Source of the DNA: Patagioenas fasciata
Lineage: Eukaryota > Chordata > Aves > Columbiformes > Columbidae
Reading direction: 5' to 3'
Assembly: GCF_037038585.1 (NCBI RefSeq)
Contig: NC_092522.1
Span: 51,056,161 to 51,120,160, forward strand
DNA length: 64,000 nt
Below the pieces are notes generated by a model. It was not told where the DNA came from. It saw only the letters and a program-made list of their open reading frames with translations, and did not search any database. The translations under genes and the position numbers were made by a program. How positions within the stretch are numbered: position 1 is the first letter of the stretch; each line of letters starts with the position of its first letter. Of this stretch, positions 53,301 to 64,000 are shown one piece after another.

Positions 53301-56300
53301 TTTGAGTCACAATTAGAGTAACTTTTCCAAATGTTTGAGTTTGCAGGCGTCATCCAAATGGGTCCTTAACTTGCTCTGATTGTGTTTAGCTTCCTTTTAC
53401 TGAACTACCTTAGTGGGCCATCTTAAAACAGTGAGTGTTGTGGAAGATATCCAGCACATTAAATGCTATTGAATACTCACAAAGCATGTGCCGAGGGAGA
53501 AAAAGGACAGAATTGTTACCTGAAATATTCAGCCACTGATGAAAGGAACTTTTAACAGGCAAAGGTGTTCATTTCAAGAAGCGATTTCAAACAAACTTTC
53601 TTCCTTTTTAAGATCTAAGATCAATATTGTATCGAAAAGGACACATGGTTCAGCAAGGCTTTGAAAGAAGAAAATTACATAGTTTGTGGTATGCTATAAG
53701 TCATCAAGATTTTAAAATAAGAAACACTTGTTTCTTATTGTTTGTACAAGTACATGCACACACAACACGGCAGCTGAGAGAAAAGCTAAGCTGACAGCTC
53801 TGAAAATACAGCATAAACAATGCCGAAGTGTGGTGGTAAGTGCAGGAATCTTAAACTTAGTTATATGAGGAACAAAATGAGCTTTCTTCAAAACATTGTG
53901 TTTCAAAACAAAAGTACCTATATCATCAAGATATGACTATTTCCCTAATATAACAGGCCAATAAAGCTCATCTCTCATTGGTTCCATACATCTAGAAAGA
54001 GTGGTCACAGATTAGAATATAAATACAGTGCTGCAAAGTGTTCCAACAATGTGTCACAAGAAATGCAGACTATTACCTGCCTTTCCATAAACAAGGTAAA
54101 AGAACAAGGCTACTTAAGACATTTTCTGGAATGTAAGAATGTTTTACATTAGTATTTGACACAAGGGGAGGAAAAACCAGGAGCAGCCAAATTGGCTACA
54201 GTCCCTCCAGATCTCAGGGTTTCTTATGAGACAGCTCTCAGCCTACCTTTCAAAAATGAAAGTTATTGTTCTGTTACCAATGTTTGTTTATTTGAAATAA
54301 CAATAAATATAGTGCTAAATAATGTTCTCCTCCCCCACGCATCCCTGTGGCTCAGTTAGCAATTCAGAACTGTAATATTATGTTTCCCCTCACTTTATTA
54401 TTGCAATATGCTGCTACTCGGGAGACAAAGTCCAGGAGCAACTTTAGCAAGGAGTGTTTTTCAATGACAAGAGGTCAAGATTGGTACAAACTCGAAGTAG
54501 CTTTGGGCCATCTCTAACACAGTGAATACACAAAAACTGTGAAACTCTTGGACTCTGATGCACATCCTGGTTCCCCATTAAGATTCAGGTGTGCATCAGC
54601 CCAGCCCTCATGTTCCTGTGTACCCTGGCACACATACAGGGACTCAGGCGAGGTCTGGCTGGGTCCACAGCTTAGCAGAGGCACATGTTACAAAACTCAT
54701 GCACTCACTTGATACAGCCACAAGGAACAGGAGACCATACTCTAGACCGCCTGATGCATCTCAACTACCTGATGACTACTCTGATACATCAAGAAGTCAG
54801 AAATTGTCCTGATGGCTGTTATCAAGGTTGTAGGAAGCCATATGCTCATGAGTCCTTGCAGTCACATGAGACTGTTAGGCAATCAGAAATCTCTTGCAGG
54901 TGTTATTTGTGTGAAAACTCCAATTTCTTGCTACTGGACTATTGCAAAGTTTCCAATATCTGAAAATCACATATCACCCAAACAATAGACATAGGTGGTT
55001 GTTGTGGGGTTTTCTGCTCAAGGGAAATTGAAGGCAAGAATATTATTCCTAATTAAACAGGGATACAGCTCTGTAGACTACTGAAAGTCTTCTCTGAAAG
55101 TAATATTTGCTCTGCTTCTGGAGCTAGCAAGGACATAAAGTTAAAATAGATCAGAAACCTCTTTAGACAGATGAAAACATACAGACACTGATACCCCTAT
55201 CCCTGTCCAACCATCATCCAGTTTGTTGCTTAGAACCCAGAGCTGTGGAACACCCAGACAAGGAAAAATCCTCTGACTGGAAAATGACCTTGACTTTAGT
55301 TGCTTTTGCTAGAAGGAACTGTGATTTTATTATCATGAGGTTGCTAAGGTTCATCTTATGAAAAATCTACCTCTGTGGTTAAGGAAACCATGCCCCTGAT
55401 ATTGCCATCACCTAGTAAGCTGTAGGTACCCATGACAGTGTGATACCATCAGGGATGTGCACACTCTCCCTGTAATCGTTCTGCAATTTTCATGAAATTC
55501 AGGTCCACAGTGAAACATACTCTGTCCCTGTCGCCTCTAGTTATTTATGAAAATGTCAGTCTTTCTTATTCTTCAAACCACAAATAAAAAGAAAGTCTTC
55601 ATCTGATGCATAGAAAATAATCGTAATTCTCTGTCATCACACAATGGCACAGCAGGTGAGAAAAGCCATGTATTTTCTTTGTCTTTCTACACACCTGGGT
55701 TTGTTTATTCTTATAATTACACAGATACTGTCCATGAATATTTGAGAAAGGCACATGTGGGAAGGGATTATACAGTCTGTGAGCTACATGCAAAATGACT
55801 AGAGGAGTAAAGAATGATTTAGTGCTGTGCTCTTTGTTGCTGTAATAGCACTAGTTTTTCTTCTGTTTAAATAGGGAAGTACACAAATAGTAGAAGTAAA
55901 CGCACCTCATTTAAAGTTTAGTCTTGTGGGCAGGTATAAAAAATACGTGTGCATGAGTGTGTGTGTGTTGTTTTCTTCCTATGTGTGTCTGATTGTTCAT
56001 TGGCCATTTTATGGAAGGATTTCTAATGTAGGCTGGTATTCATATGGGCTAGCCATCTCTGTAAGAAGAGCACAGGCAGTGGAAAAACTAGCATGGGCTC
56101 ACTACCTACAGTCCACTATTCACAAGGCTAGCTTACTAAAATCTTCAAGATTAATTCAGTCCAAAAGCTTAAAGTCTCCAAAGCTGTTACCTTTTTGGTA
56201 GCAGAAATCTGCAAGTCCACCAGGACTGACTTTTTTATTCACGGTTCATAAAGCTGTGTGCTACTATAAGACAGAGAAATGAACAATATGCTCTGTATGG

Positions 56301-57509
56301 GTGAAGGAGGGAACAGAGGGACTTCAGACACCTCTCAGCTAAGAGTGAACTCAAATACATCGGCATGCGTCTATGACATTTAGTTTTTAAAGATTTTGCC
56401 CAAATGCCCTTGGTCAGATATTTCTTTCCTTTTGTGAGGCACGCAACCACCCACTGAATGACAGTTACATTCAGCAGTGATTTATATAGATCTGTTAAAA
56501 GGCTTTGGCATCATTTGATTCATATATCATTTAACAGTCACAATCACTCTTATTTTACATTTGGAGAAAATAAGTTTTGGTACCATTTCCAGTCTACTTC
56601 CATCCTAATGTTTAGAACTTTTTTATGTACAGAATAAATAATATAACAAGTAATCCCCTGCAAATTCTGTTTACATGTTTGTGCAAGTGAACTTGGAATT
56701 AATTTGCAATCTTAATCTCTTAACTAGAAGAGTATTTATCACCTGACAGTCTAAGGGTGTTTCAAATTAGGTTCTTAAAAAGTAAAAGATGAGACTCACT
56801 TGACTTTATCTGTCTACACTTTCAAATGCCACACACTATAAAATTCATGTAGTAAACTTATTCCTTTAAGGTTTTCCATTAGCAGCTTCTAATCTAAAAA
56901 TCATTTTTAAAAAAATCCACACACAAACACAGAAAACTAGACAAGGCAAAAGTTTTTCTGAAAAATTTCAGGTATGAACAGCTCAGCCGTCCTCCACTGC
57001 CATTTCTCCTTGAGCTGTCCCTATCCCCCCTACCCAAAAATAAAATTAAAAAAAAAAAAAAACACTCGGTGTTTTACAGAAATTTTCTGAAAAACAGACA
57101 GAAATAGAGTCTATTTCACTTTGCCACCACCTGTAACTTTATCATAATAAACTCTAAAGGTCACAGCCTTCACCAAAACACTTAAAAACAGCTTGAAAGG
57201 GGTACTTGCTGGCCGTTATGTTTACTCAAGCACTTGTTTAAAAACACATTTAAGGAAAATGTTTTTATTTCTACAGATTGCATTAATTATAGCTTTGCAA
57301 ACACTGCAAGCTCTACAAGAAGACTGAACTAAGCTATTAGCTTCAAACCTCAGGTCTTGGCTAGAGAAGTGGTTATGGCTTATTTAGCAAACCTAATGAA
57401 TTGGCTTACCAATTTCTACACAGAGTTCCATGTTTAGCATCATGGAGCCTGGAATAGCCAAAAAGGCTTGTTTCACTTCGCTTTATAATTAAAGTAAAAC
57501 TGGCCAACC

Positions 57510-59010
57510 CACGACGGTCCAAAAGCAGACCTCACTGTAGCATTATTCGTCTTCGGGAAAACAAAAGCATTAACGCGGACTTTCATACTGGCCCGAAGCT
57601 TTGCGGAGACCCACAATAATCTTCAACTAAGCTGTCGGGGACCGTGCTCTCCTCTGGAAAAACGCGAAGGGGCGGCGGTGCCGGCTGCTCCCCGCACTGC
57701 CGGACAAACCATGGCGGAGCTCCCCACCACGCCTGGGGACTCCAGCCTTCGCCCAAAGCGGGGAGCAGCCCTTGCTTGGCCCGGTAGCCACGGGACGCGG
57801 GGTGGTCACCCCGGGGAGAGCGCATCAGCCCTCTCAGGTGCGCCCCGGAGGACCGACCCGCCGGGTGGTCGGCGCCCAGCGTCCAGGTGGCCTTACCGTG
57901 AGGGCGGAGAGCTTCTGGGCCGGCACGGCGGGGAGCAGCTCCGGCAGCAGCAGCAGCAGCGGCACCCACATCCTGAGGCGGCGGCAGCGGCGGGCACGCA
58001 GCGGCTCCGGGAAGCGGAGGAGTGGGACTCTCCTTGGGATGTCGCTCCCCCTTCCGACGTCTGCTTGGCTCCTTTTCAATCTCTCCCTCTGGGAGGTCCT
58101 AGCTTAGGTCCTCTGCTTTCTTTTTCCCCACCCCTTGAAATCTGGGGACGGGTGTATAGCAGAGAGGCGGCAGTTTCTCCCTCTCTCCGTGTCCCTGCCT
58201 CGCTCCTGGAGAGTCAGCCCCAGCTCGGAGATGCTCCCCAGCTCTCCCGGCGCCCTCCCGCCGCGCAGGCACTGGCGGGGGGATCCGCTGGACCCCGCCG
58301 CCTCCCCCGGGGCGCCGCGCTTCCCTCTGCCTAGGACGGGCTGCTGCCTAGCTCTGAGGGTCTCTTTCCTCCCCGCCTCAGATTCCTCTCCCCCTTGGCA
58401 GAGGATGCGGGAAGGAAAGATTGGGACGGGAAAGGAGGACGGTCCCTCAACACCCCTTCGGTGTCCGCCGTCGGCGGGGTGCCGCGGGAAGGCAGCGCCG
58501 CGACTGCGGAGGCTGGTGGTGTGCGACCTCACCGAGCCGCTCTTCTCATTTTCCTCTTATCCTCCCCCCTTCCCCAGCCCGGCCTCCGCTTTCTCCTCCC
58601 AGACCCACAGATCCTCGCCGATTAACCCTCCCCGGTGCTGCCCAGGGGACGCCAAGTTTCTTCCCCCCCCGACTCCTGCTGAATCAACACGCACAAATAC
58701 GGGCAACCCCTGGCACGGGGGTGAGAGGCGGCCCGACGCCGCTCGGTGCACCTCGACCGCCTCCCGGTGCGCCCCGCCGTTCGTCCCGCCGCCCACCGGG
58801 CACCGCACAGGCGGGAGCAGGGGCCGAGGCAGATAGATTTTTGGCGGGGGCAAAAGCCGGGCAGCAGCGCCCGATGAGGCGAGGGGAGACACTGGGCGTC
58901 CTTGGGGGCTGACAGGCACTCTGGCACGGCGGGGAGTGGCACTGCTTGCCGGGGTGAGTACCCCGGGGAGATGAAGGTCGGGTGGAGTACATGCCAGGTG
59001 AAACCTTCCT
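57510..59010. promoter_or_regulatory. CpG island with the presumed SMOC2 promoter
   Basis: GC content and CpG density rise sharply here against an AT-rich background, and exon 1 sits within the island. I see no convincing TATA box upstream of the start codon on the minus strand. GC boxes are frequent (GGCGGG-like strings), and a CCAAT box in CCCAATC context lies at 58420-58424 on the minus strand, about 450 bp upstream of the ATG. A TATA-less CpG-island promoter is the likely arrangement. The transcription start is not determinable from sequence alone. Long overlapping open frames on both strands are a consequence of base composition. Confidence 0.8.
57897..57971 (-). CDS. SMOC2: SMOC2 coding exon 1: start codon and signal peptide
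   Basis: This is the first coding exon of the secreted matricellular protein SMOC2, residues 1-25. The ATG at 57971-57969 has A at -3 and opens a typical signal peptide: M-W-V-P, a run of five leucines encoded by CTG codons, and a small-residue end (VPA) before QK. Cleavage is therefore likely after Ala18. The tail QKLSALT closely matches the mature N-terminus I know for vertebrate SMOC2 (QKFSALT). The exon ends in ACG followed by GTAAGG, a good donor, in phase 0, which fits the phase-0 start of exon 2. The same frame stays open upstream to another ATG at 58079, but that would bury the signal peptide behind 36 basic residues, so I chose the inner ATG. The exon lies inside a CpG island. The transcription start and 5' UTR limits cannot be read from the sequence. 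Confidence 0.9.
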
Positions 59011-59700
59011 TGTGACAGTTGTGTGCTTTTCTCACTTATCTTTTAGGAAACAAATAGAGAAATTAATTTTATTTCTTCTCTGCAAACCACCAGATGATCT
59101 CGACCCCCTCGCCTGCCTGAGAAAACCCTTTTACTGCAACTTTGTCAATGGAGGAGTCAGCCGCTCCTCCTCTTAGAGCCGCGGCTCACTGACAGCCTGC
59201 AAGACCCCCAATGTTCAGTAGTGCTACCAGGGAGCCTGAAGCTCTCGGGGCTTGCTTCATTCTTAGGCTGCGCACATACGTGGGAGTGGACTCGGGCGTG
59301 AAAGGTCTTTAGGGAGGCTGCAAAGTGACACACTGCCAGCACACAAGTGACAATTTCCCCAAGCGTCCAGATCTGACCTCGCAGGCTTGTCACACCCTGG
59401 CAGACACACATGGTCTCAGCCAGGGCTCAGGATGGAGCATGCTCTCAGGAGCAGGAGTTGCACACAAAGTGAAACAAAGCAGAGGGAAGCAAGCATTACA
59501 GACAGACTCGAGTGTCATGCTTGAGAAACCTACTTCTGACTTTTCCAGTTCCTACGACGTTCAAAACAAGCAGCCAACAAAGTAGCCACAGCTTCTCCAG
59601 GTCTCATCCGAGCACCCAGAGTCACAAGAATTTGGAAAGCCCCCTTTTCAAAACGTTTGCTTTTAAACAGCACAATTATCAACACAAAGTATGTGAAAAC

Positions 59701-59721
59701 GTGTGTGTGTGTGTGTGTGTG
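59701..59721. repeat. (GT)n dinucleotide repeat
   Basis: Ten GT units in the upstream flank. Confidence 0.93.
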
Positions 59722-62274
59722 GCCTATAATATCTCCTGGGCTTTTTAAATGGGAAAAAGAAAAGAAAGCTATCATAGGGCATTGCCCAGGTCAGAGCATG
59801 TTTGGGATGATTTGCTGCACCACACAGACCTCCACCAGTCAAACTAAAAGCGTCTCATACAGACAGCAGATTGCCATTTGCTGCAGTAGGCAGCACAGGA
59901 CATTTTGCCACCTTCACAGCCCTTCCTCTCAGCTGGGAGGTAGCAAAACTTGGCAATGTTGAAGTCTCTGTCAGAGCCAGGAAGAACTTTTATTCTTGTC
60001 ACCATGATTCCAGCCTCCTTCATACTTTATTCTCTACAAGTACCTAGTCCCATTTTCCCCTCATCAAACCTCTTATTCCCATTACCTTGTCAATGCAGTC
60101 AGTCTCACCTCTCCAGAATCATCTTTCCAGTCCTGTTCCTTCTCTGCCAGTTTGTACCAGTCTGTTCTCCCAGTTTGGGTCCAGACTCCCTTCAGCCCCA
60201 TGACTGCTATCCTTTTTGCCACAGTCTTTCTAGCTTAGTGTCCTTCTGTGCACTGATGGCCTGCAGCTGGACAAAGGCTTTTCATGGAGGACAGTCCTGT
60301 TGCTCTCTGTTTATCTGACAGGACCTACTAGATGGCACAGCAGTTTCAATTTGATATTGCAGGAAAAAGCAATGCTCAGCCTAGATGAAAAATTTATCTA
60401 ATAAAAACAAGCTGCAGGTTTTTGAGGGTTTATAACTAAGTCAAATTTTAATGGATTTTCACAGAGTTGGCAATAATCAAAAGACCAAAACTTTGCAAAA
60501 AGGGAAGTCTATAGTCCAGAAACTGGTGGCATTATGGTTTTAAAATAAAGATGCCTTGCCAAAACATACACTGCTATTTTATCTACTGTCATTTGCCCAG
60601 TTTTTTTTTCTCAAAAGAGACTTGACTATGCCGTTTAAAATTTCTTCTTCTGTTTCTTTGAGCCACATCCCAGAAGATAATTCAACCTAAAATAAATATT
60701 TTTAAAGGAAAATGTGAGGCCAAGTGATAAAAACTGGCAAGGCTTAAGCAACTGAAAATAGTGTTTTATAATGTAAAAGATAGAATGATTTTAACAGTAG
60801 ACCCTTCAGCCACCATCATGGTGGTAAGAAACCTACCTGCCTCCAAGAATTTCCAGTCTGATTAGATAAGGAATATTAAAAAGGCAAAGAAACAATTTTC
60901 CTCATTATAGCTGGGGAAGGATTATGAGAAAGTTGTATCAGTATTTCTTACAGGTGTTGATCTCCCATTTAAAAAGGAGAGACATTACCAGAAGGACTCA
61001 TGGTTCCATTCACAACAATACATTGTGAGTGGCCCCTCTGCACAGATGCCATTGAAAGAAAATGTTGGTTTACATTACTTGCTTAGTTGGTCAGTAGTGG
61101 GTTTATCTTGAGCACAGCCCTCAGCCCAAATGGCCAGACATGTTCTGGGCCATGTGTCAGTGTCCATTGTGACCGAGCTGCGACCACACACTGGGACCAT
61201 GTCCAGATTGATCTTTGCTACATTAGGAATTGTACCTGAGTTTCCTGAGGTCCTACACTTCTGCTCCTGTAATGACACCCACATTTTTTCCTCTTCCTCA
61301 AGTCTTTCTAGAACTGTTGTAGAAAGCAACTCATGTTGCTTAGACAAGTGAGCCTCATGGAGCAATCCTGTATAGTTGAACAGTAGTGAATCCATATATA
61401 CAGAAAATAGTCAGCAGAATTTACTAGAGCATGAGTGCTTTCTTTTCATGCTTTTAATTAGGTCAGAAGAAGCAAAAGGGAATTATCTCTTTGCTATAGA
61501 ATTGTGCAGGGTGGTTTAAAATCCTGTGAATGGTTGACCATCCTGCATTAGACAGGATTGTTCTAATAAGGATACTGGAAGTTCTAACTGTGAGAAAGTA
61601 AGAATTATCTGGCTCATAACAATCAAGGCTACAGAAAGTAAATCCTCTCAGGTTTCAATGCAGGATGTCATGATAGGGATGGACTGCTAGATCCAAGCCG
61701 TGTTACTTGGCTGGGGTATGTAAGTGTTCAGGAGTCTGCTTCTCACAGCAGGATCAGGTGTTGCTTGGCAGAGAATAATGCAGTTCTTAGAAAGAGATTC
61801 TTTTTATCCTATGGATTCCCGGCACCCTCTTTTAAAGAATTGCCCTCTGCTCTTACCTGCTTTTCAAGTCTGATGTTTCACAAGCAGCAAATGCATTCTG
61901 CATCCTCATTTGAGGTATACCAAACACTTGATTCATTTTTGAAGTTTGAAAAAATAATGGGAAATAATATTAAATGTCAAGCAAGCAGTTCCTGTAATAC
62001 CTGGAGAATATACACACACTTACAAACATGCAAATAAGTGCAGAACAGTTATTTCTATGCTGTATGGCTAGGGCCTGCCTTCCTCCCTTTCATTTCCATT
62101 TTACTGAGCAACATGAAGTCCTGGTCAGTGACAGTGACTGATTTGGCCAGTAGCTAATAATAATAGAAGTAATTAATTTTTTTACTTGTAAAGCATTATC
62201 ACCTAGCTTCTTATTAACAAAGGTGGTAAATCTAAACTAACTGACATCAATGGCAGGTCTCCCATGGCTTTAGT

Positions 62275-62317
62275 ATGAATGTGAATCTGAATGTGAATAT
62301 GAATATGAATATGAATG
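62275..62317. repeat. (TGAATA)n / (TGAATG)n hexanucleotide repeat
   Basis: About seven imperfect units of TGAATN, read as an Asn/Met/Val-rich peptide in the plus frame. Confidence 0.88.
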
Positions 62318-63055
62318 AAAAGCTCAAAAACAGCGATCTGAGACTCCAACCCTACCATCCTTGTGGTATCATTAAACTGTATTCACAGGTTTTCTTACTT
62401 GATATGGATAGTATCCCATATATATCATGTTTAGTTTCAAGGAAAAATAAAATCCTCTGTTGTCTTACTTCTTTGTGTTTACTATGAGTAGTATGGAAGA
62501 TGGAGTCCAAGAGATAAGTAGGAGATTATGAGACTTCTTAATTAAAAAAAAAAATTACTCATTTATTTATTTTTTTCAAGAAGAAAATGGTCTTTGTAAA
62601 CTTCTTTAATAAGCAGTTTGTTTTAACGCAGCTAGGAGCAAGGAGCTGATGACTAAGCTGTGCTCTGTGCCATGTGAATCGTGGGATGGAATTTTTGTAA
62701 GTGTTCCTGGGAACCAGGGACCATGATCCTGTTTTTTGAGAGCTACGGAGGTGAGCCAAACCCTCATCCCAAAACAGCAAGGCCCACACATTATTTGATT
62801 ATGAAAAATCAAGTTATCAGACCAGCCTTTTAGAAATGGGACACAATGTAGAGGTAAAGTCAAAACTGTGGAGGAACAAGCCTGTGTGTGGATGGTCATC
62901 CTTGGGGAACACAGATAGCTTTGAAAAGCATCGTCCTTCAGTTAGATTTTCCAGTTTCAGCATGTTGCATTTTCCAGGATTAGAGTTTACTGTGTGGAGT
63001 TTTATCACACTTTAATGAGCAGTCAGTATGAGGAAGAGGACTTAATCCTTGAGGG

Positions 63056-63077
63056 CAACAACAACAACAACAACAAA
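63056..63077. repeat. (CAA)n trinucleotide repeat
   Basis: Seven CAA units. Confidence 0.93.
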
Positions 63078-63425
63078 CCTGTGCCCTGCATCTTGTGGAC
63101 TGAGAGCAGAGCAGCGCTAGTACCTTTCCCATCTCTCAGAGATGCACTTCTGCCCTGCACCCCTAAGCTGACACCAGCACACTCTGTGGACTTCTCAGAA
63201 GGAGGTTCCTTGCTGCAATGCAAAGAGAGATGTTGCTGCTGACTCACTCACTTGCCTTGCACTAAATCACCTTCCTATATCACTGCAGCTCTGTGGCCAG
63301 AGGCTCCTCTTTTGCCCAAATGTAGACCCTGGTGCAGTGTGGCTGGGAGCAGAAGCAAACCCCAAAAAAATGAATGGCTCTTGAGTTAAAGAAGCATCTG
63401 ACATGACAAGAAGGATATGAGCAGC

Positions 63426-64000
<575 letters not shown>

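Larger units (their letters stand above)
15210..57896 (-). other. SMOC2 intron 1 (about 42.7 kb)
   Basis: This very large first intron runs from the GTAAGG donor after the signal-peptide exon to the T-rich acceptor before the Kazal exon, with a plausible branch region (ACATTAAC) just upstream of the acceptor. It holds two CR1 fragments, one CR1 3' stub, a MIR-like SINE, two locally duplicated segments, a GC-rich patch and several microsatellites, listed separately. The remainder is AT-rich sequence in which I recognise no gene. Conserved enhancers are possible in a first intron of this size but cannot be seen without alignment. Confidence 0.85.
59011..63425. other. Upstream flank of SMOC2, no gene recognised
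   Basis: About 4.4 kb beyond the CpG island. It holds a perfect 12-bp palindrome GAGCCGCGGCTC (59176-59187), a GT repeat, a pyrimidine-rich stretch on the plus strand at about 60000-60260, and GAATAT-type and CAA microsatellites. Open frames at 59953-60318 (plus) and 61078-61395 (minus) have no domain I recognise. Confidence 0.7.

Noticed and set aside
57678..58334. 218-codon plus-strand open frame in the CpG island
   Set aside because: GC-rich DNA has few stop codons, and all strands and several frames are open here. The composition is Pro/Arg/Ala/Gly/Ser with no domain, and the frame overlaps real SMOC2 exon 1 in antisense.
58135..58836. 233-codon plus-strand open frame in the CpG island
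   Set aside because: Same reason: a low-complexity Pro/Arg/Ser frame in CpG-rich sequence, overlapped by other open frames of similar length and without any family signature.
61075..61395. 106-codon minus-strand frame upstream of SMOC2 (contains LEEEEK-rich part)
   Set aside because: No recognised family and no flanking exon structure. It probably occurs by chance or belongs to an old repeat.

Overview
The window looks like vertebrate nuclear DNA, most probably from a bird. The evidence is an AT-rich background with few interspersed repeats, three CR1 LINE 3' ends carrying the typical avian CR1 terminal repeat (ATTCTATG-like), one old MIR-type SINE, and a gene that splits cleanly into short exons separated by very long introns. 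Nothing prokaryotic (operons, ribosome binding sites, IS elements, CRISPR) is present.

The only gene I can support is the 5' part of SMOC2 (SPARC-related modular calcium-binding protein 2) on the minus strand. Exon 1 (coding 57897-57971) encodes the start methionine and a leucine-rich signal peptide. Exon 2 (15038-15209) encodes an almost complete Kazal/follistatin-like domain with six cysteines. Exon 3 (828-934) encodes the first half of a thyroglobulin type-1 domain. The reading frame passes through all three junctions (phase 0, then phase 1, and exon 3 ends in phase 0), giving 118 continuous codons. The rest of the thyroglobulin repeats, the SMOC-specific region and the EF-hand calcium-binding domain lie beyond the left edge.

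Layout from left to right on the + strand: start of intron 3 (1-827); exon 3; intron 2 (935-15037, about 14.1 kb), with a long (AAAAT)n tract near exon 3; exon 2; intron 1 (15210-57896, about 42.7 kb), with CR1 copies at 18.6-19.2, 29.7-30.0 and 50.3 kb, a MIR-like SINE at 28.0 kb, two pairs of local direct duplications at 37.1-39.7 kb and a GC-rich patch at 40.65-41.1 kb; a CpG island (about 57.5-59.0 kb) holding exon 1 and presumably the promoter; then about 5 kb of upstream flank ending in an uninterrupted 575-bp purine-only tract that runs off the right edge.

Most open reading frames elsewhere look like chance frames in introns, in the CpG island or in simple repeats. I found no convincing undescribed system. 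The items most worth checking are the very weak exon 3 splice donor, the purine-only tract upstream of the promoter, the duplicated segments in intron 1, and one intronic open frame with a UBZ4-like cysteine/histidine pattern.
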